A DNA stretch of 64,000 nt, from positions 1 to 64,000 of the forward strand of contig NZ_QICN01000012.1 of NCBI RefSeq assembly GCF_003201205.1, given 5' to 3'. The stretch comes from Sinimarinibacterium flocculans. GTDB lineage: Bacteria > Pseudomonadota > Gammaproteobacteria > Nevskiales > Nevskiaceae. The translations under genes were made by a program, and so were the position numbers. Below, piece by piece: positions 47,566 to 56,207 of this stretch; the stretch's first letter is position 1; the number at the start of each line of letters is the position of its first letter. Under the pieces are notes generated by a model that was given only the letters and a program-made list of their open reading frames with translations, was not told the origin of the DNA and did no database searches.

Positions 47566-47946
47566 ATGACACGAAAGATGCTCGGAACGGCTGCCCTCGC
47601 AGCCCTGCTCGCCACCAGCGGCTGCGTGCTGCACGTCGGCGGCGACGGCGACTACGGCGGCGATCACTACAACAAGATCGAACGCCAGGAGAGCCGCAAC
47701 CGTGCCGCGATCAGCCGCCTCGAACTCGGCACGCGTTTCGACGCAGTGCGCACCCAGCTCGGCGAGCCGGACTTCACCGAAGCCTTCATGGCTGGCGGAA
47801 CCGAGATCCGCATCCTGCGCTACCGCACCCACCGCACGCACTCGGACGGCGACACGACCCCCGACGAGACGACGCCGCTGGTCTTCCGCGACGGCGCCCT
47901 CAGCGGGATCGGCGAAGCGGCGGCGATGTCCGTCCGCACGCCATAG
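47566..47946 (+). CDS. DUF3192-type lipoprotein
   Basis: A 126-residue predicted lipoprotein: signal MTRKMLGTAALAALLATSGC with a lipobox, a Gly/Asp/Tyr-rich linker, then a folded region (about 40-115) with NRAAISRLELGTRFDAVRTQLGEPDFTEAF, which matches the BamE/SmpA-like fold of DUF3192 proteins. Start chosen at 47566 because GGGAG lies at the right distance and the signal begins there; an ATG at 47554 in frame is possible. It ends convergently with nrdJb, 12 bases apart. Confidence 0.75.
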   Translation: MTRKMLGTAALAALLATSGCVLHVGGDGDYGGDHYNKIERQESRNRAAISRLELGTRFDAVRTQLGEPDFTEAFMAGGTEIRILRYRTHRTHSDGDTTPDETTPLVFRDGALSGIGEAAAMSVRTP

Positions 47947-47958
47947 CCGCACGCGGGC

Positions 47959-48726
47959 TCAGCCGCATTTCGAATAGCCGCAGTCGAGGCAGGTCGGACA
48001 GCCGTCCTTCATGACCATCTCGCCGCGGCAGCTGGCGTCGGGGCAGCGGTCGACGATCGGCAGCGGCGCCGGCGCCGGCTGCGCATCGGCGGTGTCGGCG
48101 CCGGGCTCCGGGCCCACGTGCGGGTTGTCCAGCGGCAGCGCGTCGCGGTACTGGCGCGTGCGGGCGTAGTGCTCGGCGAGCACGGCCAGCGGACGCTCGT
48201 TGCCGCGCTCGTCGAGAAAGCCGCGCTTGGTCAGCTCCTGCTGGATGGCCCAGGCAATGGCGGCGACCTCGGAGTCGTGGACCATGCCCTTGCCGGCGCG
48301 GCTCCTGCCATACCAGACCGGTCCGCGGTCCCAGGACACCTTGCGCAGGTCCGCGAGCGCCTTGACCAGGAAGCCGCCGCGGGCAGCCAGCGACAGCGTC
48401 CGCATCGTCGCCGACACCCACTGGTGTTCGGCGGCGGTCTGGCCCGCCGGCACGAAGAACTCCAGTGGCCGCTCGATGCACAGCGGCCGGCCCTGCTGGC
48501 GGCCACAGACGACACCGAAGCCGATCACGAAGTAGATGGTCTTGGTGCCGCTGGCCGAGGTCAGCGTGATCTTGGTCGTGACCGATTCCCAGCTGCCGTC
48601 CTCGCGGCGGTCGATGCGCAGCGACAGCGGATCGACATCGGCAACTTCGTTCGCCGGTGCCTGCCGGAACACCGACCAGCCGACGATGGGCTGATCGATA
48701 CGTGTAGGCCTGGTCTTCTTCGTCAT
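47959..48726 (-). CDS. nrdJb: Class II ribonucleotide reductase accessory subunit NrdJb
   Basis: C-terminal half of the split cobalamin-dependent ribonucleotide reductase. The 255-residue product ends in a cysteine-rich tail (CPDASC, GCPTCLDCGYSKCG) that resembles the redox-active cysteines which regenerate the catalytic subunit, and carries a structured N-terminal part (about 20-190, with YFVIGFGVVCG and VSWDRGPVWYG). In Pseudomonas NrdJ is split in the same way into NrdJa and NrdJb. Start at ATG 48726, 50 bases after the nrdJa stop; the frame continues upstream only as a shadow of nrdJa. Confidence 0.82.
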   Translation of the reverse strand: MTKKTRPTRIDQPIVGWSVFRQAPANEVADVDPLSLRIDRREDGSWESVTTKITLTSASGTKTIYFVIGFGVVCGRQQGRPLCIERPLEFFVPAGQTAAEHQWVSATMRTLSLAARGGFLVKALADLRKVSWDRGPVWYGRSRAGKGMVHDSEVAAIAWAIQQELTKRGFLDERGNERPLAVLAEHYARTRQYRDALPLDNPHVGPEPGADTADAQPAPAPLPIVDRCPDASCRGEMVMKDGCPTCLDCGYSKCG

Positions 48727-48776
48727 GTCTTTCAGCCGTTTCTGGAAACCGGAAACCTGCCAACTGGAAGCCGTTG

Positions 48777-50879
48777 TCAAAGCTTGCCGTAGAACCCTTC
48801 CTTGAGCGCATCGTAGAGATTCGCCGCGCTGTAGGTGGCGCCTTCGTATTCGACCGGCGCGTCGCCGGACAGGCGCACGGTGCGGCCGTCGGCAAGGCGG
48901 AACTCGTACTCGGTGGCGGCGAGGTCGCGGTCGGTCACCAGTACGCCCTGGTGCACGTCCGGGTTGAAGCGGAAGGTCGTGCAGCCCTTCAGGCCCTGGT
49001 CGATGGCCTGGTCGTACAGCGATTCGAAGTCGTCGAAACCGATGTCCGTCGGAACGTTGATCGTCTTCGAGATCGAGGCGTCGACCCAGCGCTGCGCCGC
49101 GGCCTGTACGGCGATGTGCTCGCGCGGGTCCGTGCCCGCGGCCGTCGCCGCGAAGACATCGGGCAGTTGCGCGGCATCGACGTTCGCATCCACGTGATGG
49201 CGGTACGCGAGCAGCTCGTACGACTCCATGCGCACCGCGCGCTTGGCCTTCTCGCCCGGCACGATCATGTTGCGCGTGTAGTGGTGGGCGAAGCTCGGCT
49301 CGATGCCGTTGCTGGCGTTGTTGCCGACCGAGGCTGCCATCGTGCCGGTCGGTGCGATCGAGGTGGCGTGCGTATAGCGCGCGCCCACCTCGGCCAGGCG
49401 CGCAACCAGCTCGGGATCGACCCCGGCGATGCGCCGCAGATGCGCGGAGTAGCGGGCGTGCAGCACGCGGGCGGGCAGCGTCGTGCCGGCCTCGATGCCA
49501 TCCGCGGCCAGCGCCGGCTGGCGTGCGAGCAGCGCGGGCGTGATCTCGACATCCTCGGCGAGCCCCGGTGCCGGCCCCTTCTCCCGGGCAAGTGCCAGCG
49601 CCGCGCGCCAGTTCTCCACCGCGAGGTCGCGCGTGACCCGTTCGGTGAAGGCGACGGATTCGGGCGACCCGTAACGCATGCCGAGCATCGTCAGCGCCGA
49701 GCCGAGCCCGAAGTAGCCCATGCCATGCCGGCGCTTGCGCGCGATCTCCCCGGCCTGCGCCTCCAGCGGCAGGCCGTGCAGTTCGACGACGTTGTCGAGC
49801 ATCCGCGCGAACACGCGCACGACCTCCGCATAGGTCGCGAAATCGAAGCGCGCCGCGCGGGTGAAGGGCTGTTGCACCAGCGATGCGAGATTCACCGAGC
49901 CGAGCAGGCAGGCGCCGAACGGCGGCAGCGGCTGTTCGCCGCAGGGGTTCATCGCTCGGATGTCCTCGCAGAACCACAGCGGATTCGTGCGATTGACCTC
50001 GTCGATCAGGATGAACCCGGGGTCGGAGGTGTCGTAGGTCGAGCGCAGGACCAGCCGCCACAGCTTGCGTGCCCGCACCGTGCGGTATACGCGGCAGGCG
50101 GTTTCGCCCCGCTCGTTGACCGTGTAGTCGTGATCGCGCCGCGGCCAGTGCCGCCAGACGAGCGCGCCCTGCATCTCGGATGCGAACGCGGGAAAGACCA
50201 GGGGCCAGTCGGCATCGGCGCGCACCGCGGCGATGAACGCATCGCTGACCAGGCAGGACAGGTTGAAGGCGCGCAGCCGTCCGGCTTCACGCTTGGCAGT
50301 GATGAAGGCCTCGATGTCCGGGTGCCCGATGTCGAGACAGCCCATCTGCGCGCCGCGGCGGCCACCGGCGCTGGACACGGTGCGGCAGATGGCGTCGAAC
50401 ACGTCCATGAACGGCAGCGGGCCACTGGTCGTGGCGCCGGCGCCGGATACCCGCGCGCCCCGCGGCCGCAAGGTCGAGAAGTCGTAGCCGATGCCGCAAC
50501 CCGCCTTGAGCGTCAGCGCCGCTTCGCTGGCGGCCTGCATGATGCCGGCCATCGAGTCGTCGAGTGTGCGCGACACCGTGCAGTTGATGGTCGATACGCC
50601 GGGCTTGAGGTCCGTCGCGCCGGCATTCGCCATCACGCGACCGCCGGGGTAGGCATGGTGCAGGGTCCGGTAGAAGGCCTCCTGCCACTCGTCGGGTCGC
50701 GCCTCGTTGCCGGCGAGGGCCACGGCAAGCCGCTGGCGCAGCCCGTCCAGATCCTCGCCCGGACGGAAGTACTTGGCCTGCGCGATCGCCGCCGAGGCCG
50801 GCTGCAGGGCCAGGGGCAGGCTGGGCTTGGGCAAGGCGCGAGACGTCATCCGCAGTCCGGTCACGATGGTCCGGACCAT
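48777..50879 (-). CDS. nrdJa: Adenosylcobalamin-dependent (class II) ribonucleotide reductase, catalytic subunit NrdJa
   Basis: Reduces ribonucleotides using adenosylcobalamin as radical generator, so it works with or without oxygen. The 700-residue chain contains the 10-stranded barrel motifs: STINCTVSRT, LKAGCGIGYDFSTLRP, GAQMGCLDIGHPDIE, the active-site NPCGEQPLPPFGACLLGSVNLAS (Asn-x-Cys-x-Glu), and the C-terminal SIAPTGTMAASVGNNASNGIEP. An N-terminal alternative start at 50849 would remove ten residues. The gene diverges from the transhydrogenase genes. Together with MetH it makes this organism dependent on cobalamin. Confidence 0.93.
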   Translation of the reverse strand: MVRTIVTGLRMTSRALPKPSLPLALQPASAAIAQAKYFRPGEDLDGLRQRLAVALAGNEARPDEWQEAFYRTLHHAYPGGRVMANAGATDLKPGVSTINCTVSRTLDDSMAGIMQAASEAALTLKAGCGIGYDFSTLRPRGARVSGAGATTSGPLPFMDVFDAICRTVSSAGGRRGAQMGCLDIGHPDIEAFITAKREAGRLRAFNLSCLVSDAFIAAVRADADWPLVFPAFASEMQGALVWRHWPRRDHDYTVNERGETACRVYRTVRARKLWRLVLRSTYDTSDPGFILIDEVNRTNPLWFCEDIRAMNPCGEQPLPPFGACLLGSVNLASLVQQPFTRAARFDFATYAEVVRVFARMLDNVVELHGLPLEAQAGEIARKRRHGMGYFGLGSALTMLGMRYGSPESVAFTERVTRDLAVENWRAALALAREKGPAPGLAEDVEITPALLARQPALAADGIEAGTTLPARVLHARYSAHLRRIAGVDPELVARLAEVGARYTHATSIAPTGTMAASVGNNASNGIEPSFAHHYTRNMIVPGEKAKRAVRMESYELLAYRHHVDANVDAAQLPDVFAATAAGTDPREHIAVQAAAQRWVDASISKTINVPTDIGFDDFESLYDQAIDQGLKGCTTFRFNPDVHQGVLVTDRDLAATEYEFRLADGRTVRLSGDAPVEYEGATYSAANLYDALKEGFYGKL

Positions 50880-51092
50880 GTTACGCCCCGGCGGCCCGTT
50901 CGCCGACTCCGCGCCGAGCCCGGTGCAGTGTCGGCGAAAAGGTGATCCAGGCCACGCTCCTCGACCGGCAGGCCCGGGCTTCTGAGTGTTATTCCCCAGT
51001 CCATCCGCTAGACTTGCAGGCCGCTCGCGCCCCGGCCTGAAGCGGGCTGGCGGCCATCAGGGGCTTCGATACTCGTCACAGGGGAGTTGTAC

Positions 51093-52220
51093 ATGCCGGT
51101 CAAAATCGCCGTGCTCAAGGAAACGCGCGCTAACGAAAGACGCGTGGCGATGGTGCCTGCCGTCGCCGACAAGCTGGCCAAGCTGGGCTGCGAGATCCAC
51201 ATGCAGGCGGGCGCCGGTATCGCCAGCCGCATTCCGGACGAGGCCTTCAAGAAGATCACGACCGCGGCCAACCCGCAGGGTCTGGTGTCCGACGCCGACA
51301 TCGTCGTCTCGGTGCAGCCACCCGCCGCCGATGTCGTCAACGCGATGAAGGAAGGCAGCATCCTGCTGTCGTTCGTCTACGCGCACAAGGAACCGGAGCT
51401 GACCAAGCTGCTCCGCGACAAGAAGATCACCACGCTGGCGATGGAGCTGGTGCCGCGCATCACGCGCGCACAGGCCATGGATGCGCTGTCGTCGCAGGCA
51501 GCACTGGCGGGCTACTACGGCGCGCTGCTCGGCGCGACCAGCATCGCCCGCATGATGCCGATGACCACCTTCGCAACCGGCTCGATCCGGCCGGGCACGA
51601 TCCTGGTGATGGGCGTCGGCGTTGCCGGCCTGTCCGCGATCGCGACCGCGCGCCGCATCGGCGCCAAGGTCGAAGGCTACGACGTGCGTCCCGAGGTGAA
51701 GGAGCAGGTCGAGTCGCTCGGCGCCAAGTTCATCGATACCGGCGTCGACGCGCGTGGCGAAGGCGGCTATGCCCGCGAGCTGACGCAGGAAGAGAAGGAC
51801 AAGATCGCCGCGGTGGTAACCAAGCACATCCAGGCTGCCGACATCATCATCACGACCGCCGCGATCCCGGGCCGCCCGTCGCCGAAGCTGATCTCGAAGG
51901 CGCAGGTCGATGGCATGAAGAACGGTGCCGTGATCATCGATCTGGCGGCAGACGGCGGCGGCAACTGCGAGTACACGCAGCCGGGCCAGTCGGTCCAGGT
52001 CGGCCAGGTGACGATCAACGCACCGCTGAACGTGCCGTCGCTGCTCGCCGAACACGCCTCGGAGCTGTATGCGAAGAACCAGTACAACCTGATCGAGCTG
52101 TTCGTGAAGGACGGCGCGATCAACATCGACTGGACCGACGAGGTGCTCGCCAAGTCCGCGCTGACGCACGGCGGTGAAATCAAGAACGAGGCCGCGAAGA
52201 AGGCCGTCGAAGGCGCCTGA
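51093..52220 (+). CDS. pntAA: NAD(P) transhydrogenase subunit alpha, part 1
   Basis: NAD(H)-binding domain I of the proton-translocating transhydrogenase. ATG 51093, preceded by GGGGAG at six bases, gives 375 residues: MPVKIAVLKETRANERRVAM, an AlaDH/PNT N-terminal domain, the NAD-binding loop MGVGVAGLSAIATARRIGA (about 170) and IIITTAAIPGRPSPKLI. The enzyme couples hydride transfer from NADH to NADP+ to proton entry. The alpha polypeptide is split into two genes, as in Rhodospirillum rubrum. First of a three-gene operon. Confidence 0.94.
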   Translation: MPVKIAVLKETRANERRVAMVPAVADKLAKLGCEIHMQAGAGIASRIPDEAFKKITTAANPQGLVSDADIVVSVQPPAADVVNAMKEGSILLSFVYAHKEPELTKLLRDKKITTLAMELVPRITRAQAMDALSSQAALAGYYGALLGATSIARMMPMTTFATGSIRPGTILVMGVGVAGLSAIATARRIGAKVEGYDVRPEVKEQVESLGAKFIDTGVDARGEGGYARELTQEEKDKIAAVVTKHIQAADIIITTAAIPGRPSPKLISKAQVDGMKNGAVIIDLAADGGGNCEYTQPGQSVQVGQVTINAPLNVPSLLAEHASELYAKNQYNLIELFVKDGAINIDWTDEVLAKSALTHGGEIKNEAAKKAVEGA

Positions 52221-52247
52221 ACCGCATAGGGATCACAGGGGAATTTC

Positions 52248-52556
52248 ATGGATGCAACTACAGCCATCACTGGCTTCGTCGCGCTCTACATCTTCATGCT
52301 CGCGGCCTTCACCGGCTACGAGATCATCGGCCGCGTGCCGGCGATCCTGCACACGCCGCTGATGTCGGGTTCCAACTTCATCCACGGCATCGTCGTCGTC
52401 GGCGCGATGTGGGCACTGTTCAACGCCAGCTCGACGCTGGAACAGGCGATCGGCTTCTTCGGTGTGCTGCTCGGCGCCGGCAACGCGGCGGGCGGCTACG
52501 TCGTCACCGAGCGCATGCTGGAAATGTTCAAGCCGTCCGACAAGAAGAAGGGCTAA
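52248..52556 (+). CDS. pntAB: NAD(P) transhydrogenase subunit alpha, part 2 (membrane)
   Basis: Small membrane subunit carrying part of domain II: 102 residues with about three hydrophobic helices (ITGFVALYIFMLAAFTGYEII, NFIHGIVVVGAMWALF, LGAGNAAGGYVVTERML). It lies 27 bases after pntAA and three before pntB, completing the split alpha subunit. The GYEIIG and TPLMSGSNF segments are conserved in this family. Confidence 0.93.
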   Translation: MDATTAITGFVALYIFMLAAFTGYEIIGRVPAILHTPLMSGSNFIHGIVVVGAMWALFNASSTLEQAIGFFGVLLGAGNAAGGYVVTERMLEMFKPSDKKKG

Positions 52557-52559
52557 GCC

Positions 52560-53981
52560 ATGACCGCGCAATTCATCATCGACGCGGCCTTCATCGTCGC
52601 CACGCTGCTGTTCATCTACGGCCTCAAGCGCATGTCGTCCCCGGTGACGGCGCGCTCCGGCATCGTCGTCGCCGGCGTCGGCATGGTCGTCGCCGTGCTG
52701 GTGGCCTTCCTGTACATCGCCGATGTGAACCCGAAGGCCGAGCCCTTCCTCAAGACCAACATCATCCTCGGCGTGGTCGCGCTCGCGGTCGGCCTCGGCT
52801 GGGCCTGGTGGAGCGGCAAGAAGGTCGAGATGACGGCGATGCCGCAGATGGTCGCGCTGTACAACGGCATGGGCGGCGGCGCCGCCGCCGCGATCGCTGC
52901 GATCGAACTGTTCGGCCACAAGGCGCACGGCAACATCATCCTGGTCATGGCCGTGCTCGGCGGAATCATCGGTGCCGTGTCGCTGTCCGGCTCGCTGATC
53001 GCCTGGGGCAAGCTCGACGGCCGCATCAACGGCACCTGGCGTTTCCCGGGACTGCAGGCGGTCAACGGCCTGATCCTGCTGACGATCCTCGGCATCGGCG
53101 CCTGGACCGTCTACCAGGGCGGCGCCGTCGGCCCCGAGCTGATCGCCGCGTTCTTCGTGCTGTCGCTGGTCTACGGCGTGATGATGGCCATGCCGATCGG
53201 CGGCGCCGACATGCCGGTGGTGATTTCCCTGTTCAACGCCTTCACCGGCCTCGCGGTCGGCTTCGAGGGTTACGTGATCGGCAATCCGGCGCTGATGGTC
53301 GCGGGCATGGTGGTCGGCTCGGCCGGCACGCTGCTGACGCTGCTGATGGCCAAGGCGATGAACCGCTCGGTGTCGAACGTGCTGTTCTCGAACTTCGGCG
53401 CCTCCGGCGAGGAAGGCCAGGGCGAGATCAAGGGCAGCATGAAGCCGATCGACGCCGGCGACGCCGGCATCAACATGCGCTACGCATCCAAGGTCATCAT
53501 CGCGCCGGGCTACGGCCTGGCGGTCGCACAGGCGCAGCACAAGCTCTACGAGTTCGTGAAGATCCTGCAGGCCGCCGATGTCGAGGTGAAGTTCGCGATC
53601 CACCCGGTCGCCGGACGCATGCCCGGTCACATGAACGTGCTGCTCGCCGAAGCCGGTGTGCCGTACGACATCATCTACGACATGGAAGACATCAACAACG
53701 AGTTCAAGGAGGCGGACGTGGCCATCGTCATCGGCGCGAATGACACCGTGAACCCGGCGGCGCGCACCAACAAGAGCTCGCCGATCTACGGCATGCCGAT
53801 CCTCAACGTCGACCAGGCCAAGCAGGCCTACGTCGTCAAGCGCGGCCAGGGCAAGGGCTACTCGGGCGTCGAGAACGAGCTGTTCTTCGCCGACAACACC
53901 AACATGGTCTACGGCGACGCGCAGAAGGTCATGGTGGCGATGATCCAGGCGGTGAAGTCGCTGGAGGGCGGCGGCCACTGA
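52560..53981 (+). CDS. pntB: NAD(P) transhydrogenase subunit beta
   Basis: Remaining membrane helices of domain II and the NADP(H)-binding domain III. The 473-residue chain has about eight or nine hydrophobic segments in the first 290 residues, including GGADMPVVISLFNAFTGLA, and a C-terminal NADP domain with VIIAPGYGLAVAQAQ, HPVAGRMPGHMNVLLAEA, VGANDTVNP-like IVIGANDTVNPAA and MPILNVDQAK. Together with pntAA and pntAB it makes the full enzyme. A hairpin terminator follows at 54023. Confidence 0.95.
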   Translation: MTAQFIIDAAFIVATLLFIYGLKRMSSPVTARSGIVVAGVGMVVAVLVAFLYIADVNPKAEPFLKTNIILGVVALAVGLGWAWWSGKKVEMTAMPQMVALYNGMGGGAAAAIAAIELFGHKAHGNIILVMAVLGGIIGAVSLSGSLIAWGKLDGRINGTWRFPGLQAVNGLILLTILGIGAWTVYQGGAVGPELIAAFFVLSLVYGVMMAMPIGGADMPVVISLFNAFTGLAVGFEGYVIGNPALMVAGMVVGSAGTLLTLLMAKAMNRSVSNVLFSNFGASGEEGQGEIKGSMKPIDAGDAGINMRYASKVIIAPGYGLAVAQAQHKLYEFVKILQAADVEVKFAIHPVAGRMPGHMNVLLAEAGVPYDIIYDMEDINNEFKEADVAIVIGANDTVNPAARTNKSSPIYGMPILNVDQAKQAYVVKRGQGKGYSGVENELFFADNTNMVYGDAQKVMVAMIQAVKSLEGGGH

Positions 53982-54022
53982 CGGCGAGGCTCCCCTTGGA
54001 GCCCGCACGCAGCATCTGTTCG

Positions 54023-54050
54023 AGGCCCCGGCAACGGGGCCTTGTCGTTT
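54023..54050 (+). terminator. Intrinsic terminator of the transhydrogenase operon
   Basis: AGGCCCCG and CGGGGCCT form an 8-bp stem with loop GCAA (54023-54042), followed by the T-rich TGTCGTTT. It separates pntB from the cNMP-binding gene. Confidence 0.65.
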
Positions 54051-54087
54051 CCGAGCAGACCGCTCAGGATCGGCCCGGGAGGATGCC

Positions 54088-54525
54088 ATGACCGACCGAG
54101 CCCTTGATCCCGCCGCCCTGCAGGTTTCGCCGATCGTGCAGGACCTGCCCGCTGCCGCCGTCGCCGAGCTCGCGGAGCGCGGCATGGCGCTGGCACTCAA
54201 GAGCAGCGATCCGCTGCTGTTCCAGGACGTGCGCGGCGGCCTCGGCCTGTTCATCGTGCTGACCGGCTCGATCGGCGTGTATCGCCGGGACGACAGCGGT
54301 GCGGAGCAGCCGCTGGCGACGCTCGGTCCGGGAGACTGCCTGGGCGAGTACTCGCTGCTCGACGGCCAGCCCATCTCGGCGACCGCACGGGCGCTCTCGG
54401 ACACGCGCCTGTTCTTCCTGCCGAGCGGGCAGTTCCGTACCGTCACGGAGCGTGACCCACAGCTCGGATGCCTGCTGTACCGCAATCTCGCACGCTATCT
54501 GGTACGCCGATTGCGTCTGCAGTAA
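54088..54525 (+). CDS. Single-domain cyclic-nucleotide-binding protein
   Basis: A 145-residue protein made of one cNMP-binding beta-barrel, with the phosphate-binding cassette region GDCLGEYSLLDGQPISATARA (about 85-105) and a final helix. There is no helix-turn-helix, so it is not a CRP/FNR-type transcription factor; the signature residues resemble Popeye/regulatory-subunit barrels. It stands alone ahead of the DUF1800/DUF1501 pair, 140 bases upstream, in the same direction. A role in controlling an unknown partner by cAMP or similar ligand is inference. Confidence 0.78.
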   Translation: MTDRALDPAALQVSPIVQDLPAAAVAELAERGMALALKSSDPLLFQDVRGGLGLFIVLTGSIGVYRRDDSGAEQPLATLGPGDCLGEYSLLDGQPISATARALSDTRLFFLPSGQFRTVTERDPQLGCLLYRNLARYLVRRLRLQ

Positions 54526-54665
54526 AGACGGGCGACCGGCATCCGGGTATTCCCCGACGACGGCCGCCCGCAAAAGCCGCACAATCTGCGGTTGCGGAAC
54601 CAGGCCGCAGACCGCAGCGGCCCGCATGGTGCCCGGCCCGCCGGGTGCATCGGCTGGGGATCGTC

Positions 54666-56195
54666 GTGGATCGCAGGGAGTTCTTGCGCGCGTGCGCGCT
54701 GGTCTATTCGGGGGGAGCACTGTCGTCGCTGACCGGCTGCGGCAGCAGTGCGCCGGTATCGCTGCCGGGTGTCGACCCGGTCGCCGGTGATCCGCTCGAT
54801 CCGACGACGGCAACCGACCCGTTGCCGCAGCCCGACCCGCTGGTCCACCTGCTCAAGCGGACTCGCTTCGGCGTCTCCGCCGAGGATCTTGAGGCCGCGC
54901 AGGCGCAGGGGGCCGAGGCCTACCTCGATGCGCAGCTCGCGCCGCAACTGCTGCCGGATACCGCGGAGCTCCTGGCCACGGTGAACTTTCCGCTGATGCA
55001 GCTGCCGACGCCGCTGGTGTCGACGCTGAGCAATTCGGAGCTGCTGGCGGCGACACAGCAACTCGCCGAAAAAACCGTGTTCCTCGCGAGCTACAGCGAT
55101 CGCCAGCTGTTCGAGGTCATGGTCGACTTCTGGAACGACCACTTCAATGTCGAGAACGTCACCGGCACCCTGCCCGGCGCCAAGATCGCCTTCGATCGCG
55201 ACGTCGTGCGGGTTCACGCACTGGGGCGCTTCGGCACGCTGCTGCATGCCACGGCGAAGAGTGCGGCGATGCTCGAGTATCTCGACGGGCGCAGCAATCG
55301 CGCGCAGGGGCCCAACGAAAACTACTCGCGCGAGCTGATGGAACTGCATACGCTCGGCCACGGCGGCGGCTACACCGAGACCGACGTACGCGAGGTCGCA
55401 CGCTGCTTCACCGGCTGGAATTCCGACCGGATAACGTACGCGTTCCAGTTCAATGCCAACCAGCACGACAGCGACAGCAAGACCGTGCTCGGTCACAGCA
55501 TTGCGGCGGGCGGCGGCGTGGAGGACGGGGAGCGCGTGCTCGACATCCTCGCCGCACACCCGTCGACCGCGCGCCATCTCGCCACCCGGCTTGCGCGACG
55601 CTTCGTCTCCGACGATCCACCGACGGCGGTCATCGACGCCGTGGCGGCGGAGTACGCCCGCACCGAGGGCGACATTCCATCGATGCTGCGTGTGCTGATG
55701 CGCCACACAGACTTCCAGGCGGCCGCAGACCGCAAGCTGCGCCGCCCGCTGGATTTCGTCTGCGGGGCGATCCGTGCCTTCGACGCCGACCCCTCGCACT
55801 ATCCCGGCGCCGGACTGATCGACCTGCTCAGCCGGCTCGGCCAGGTGCCCCACCGCTGGTTTCCGCCCGACGGCTATCCGGACCGCGGTGAATACTGGCT
55901 CAGCACCTCCGGCCTGATGGAGCGCTGGAACTTCGCCGCAACACTGGTCGAGTCCCGCGGCCTGCTCGGACAGTCGCAGGCCAGCGATCACGTCGGCAGC
56001 AGCGAAACGCCGGTCTCGCTGGTCGACACGCTGAGTGCGCGCCTGCTGATGCGTCCGCTGCGTGCCCGCGATCGCGAAGCGCTGATCGCCGTTGCCGGCG
56101 ATGGAGCGGCCGCGCTCAGCGGCGAAGCCCTGGTGCTGGCCAGCGAGCGGATCGCCGGCCTGCTGCTGGCATCGCCCGCGTTCAACCTGCGCTGA
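54666..56195 (+). CDS. DUF1800 family protein, lipid-anchored or secreted
   Basis: A 509-residue member of the DUF1800 family, normally paired with DUF1501. A GTG start at 54666 gives MDRREFLRACALVYSGGAL...TGC, a twin-arginine-like or lipoprotein leader with DRREFLR and a Cys about residue 25. Conserved regions are HLLKRTRFG, FWNDHFNVENV, NYSRELMELHTLG, VREVARCFTGW and FPPDGYPDRGEYWLSTSGLMERWN. These families occur as an operon in many proteobacteria and planctomycetes; their role in the envelope is not known. The open frame upstream of the GTG has no supporting ribosome site. Confidence 0.88.
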   Translation: MDRREFLRACALVYSGGALSSLTGCGSSAPVSLPGVDPVAGDPLDPTTATDPLPQPDPLVHLLKRTRFGVSAEDLEAAQAQGAEAYLDAQLAPQLLPDTAELLATVNFPLMQLPTPLVSTLSNSELLAATQQLAEKTVFLASYSDRQLFEVMVDFWNDHFNVENVTGTLPGAKIAFDRDVVRVHALGRFGTLLHATAKSAAMLEYLDGRSNRAQGPNENYSRELMELHTLGHGGGYTETDVREVARCFTGWNSDRITYAFQFNANQHDSDSKTVLGHSIAAGGGVEDGERVLDILAAHPSTARHLATRLARRFVSDDPPTAVIDAVAAEYARTEGDIPSMLRVLMRHTDFQAAADRKLRRPLDFVCGAIRAFDADPSHYPGAGLIDLLSRLGQVPHRWFPPDGYPDRGEYWLSTSGLMERWNFAATLVESRGLLGQSQASDHVGSSETPVSLVDTLSARLLMRPLRARDREALIAVAGDGAAALSGEALVLASERIAGLLLASPAFNLR

Positions 56196-56207
56196 GGTAC
56201 GCACGAG

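Noticed and set aside
50880-51092. Possible B12 riboswitch or NrdR boxes upstream of nrdJa
   Set aside because: The spacer lacks a B12-box-like element and has no AT-rich NrdR-type palindromes.
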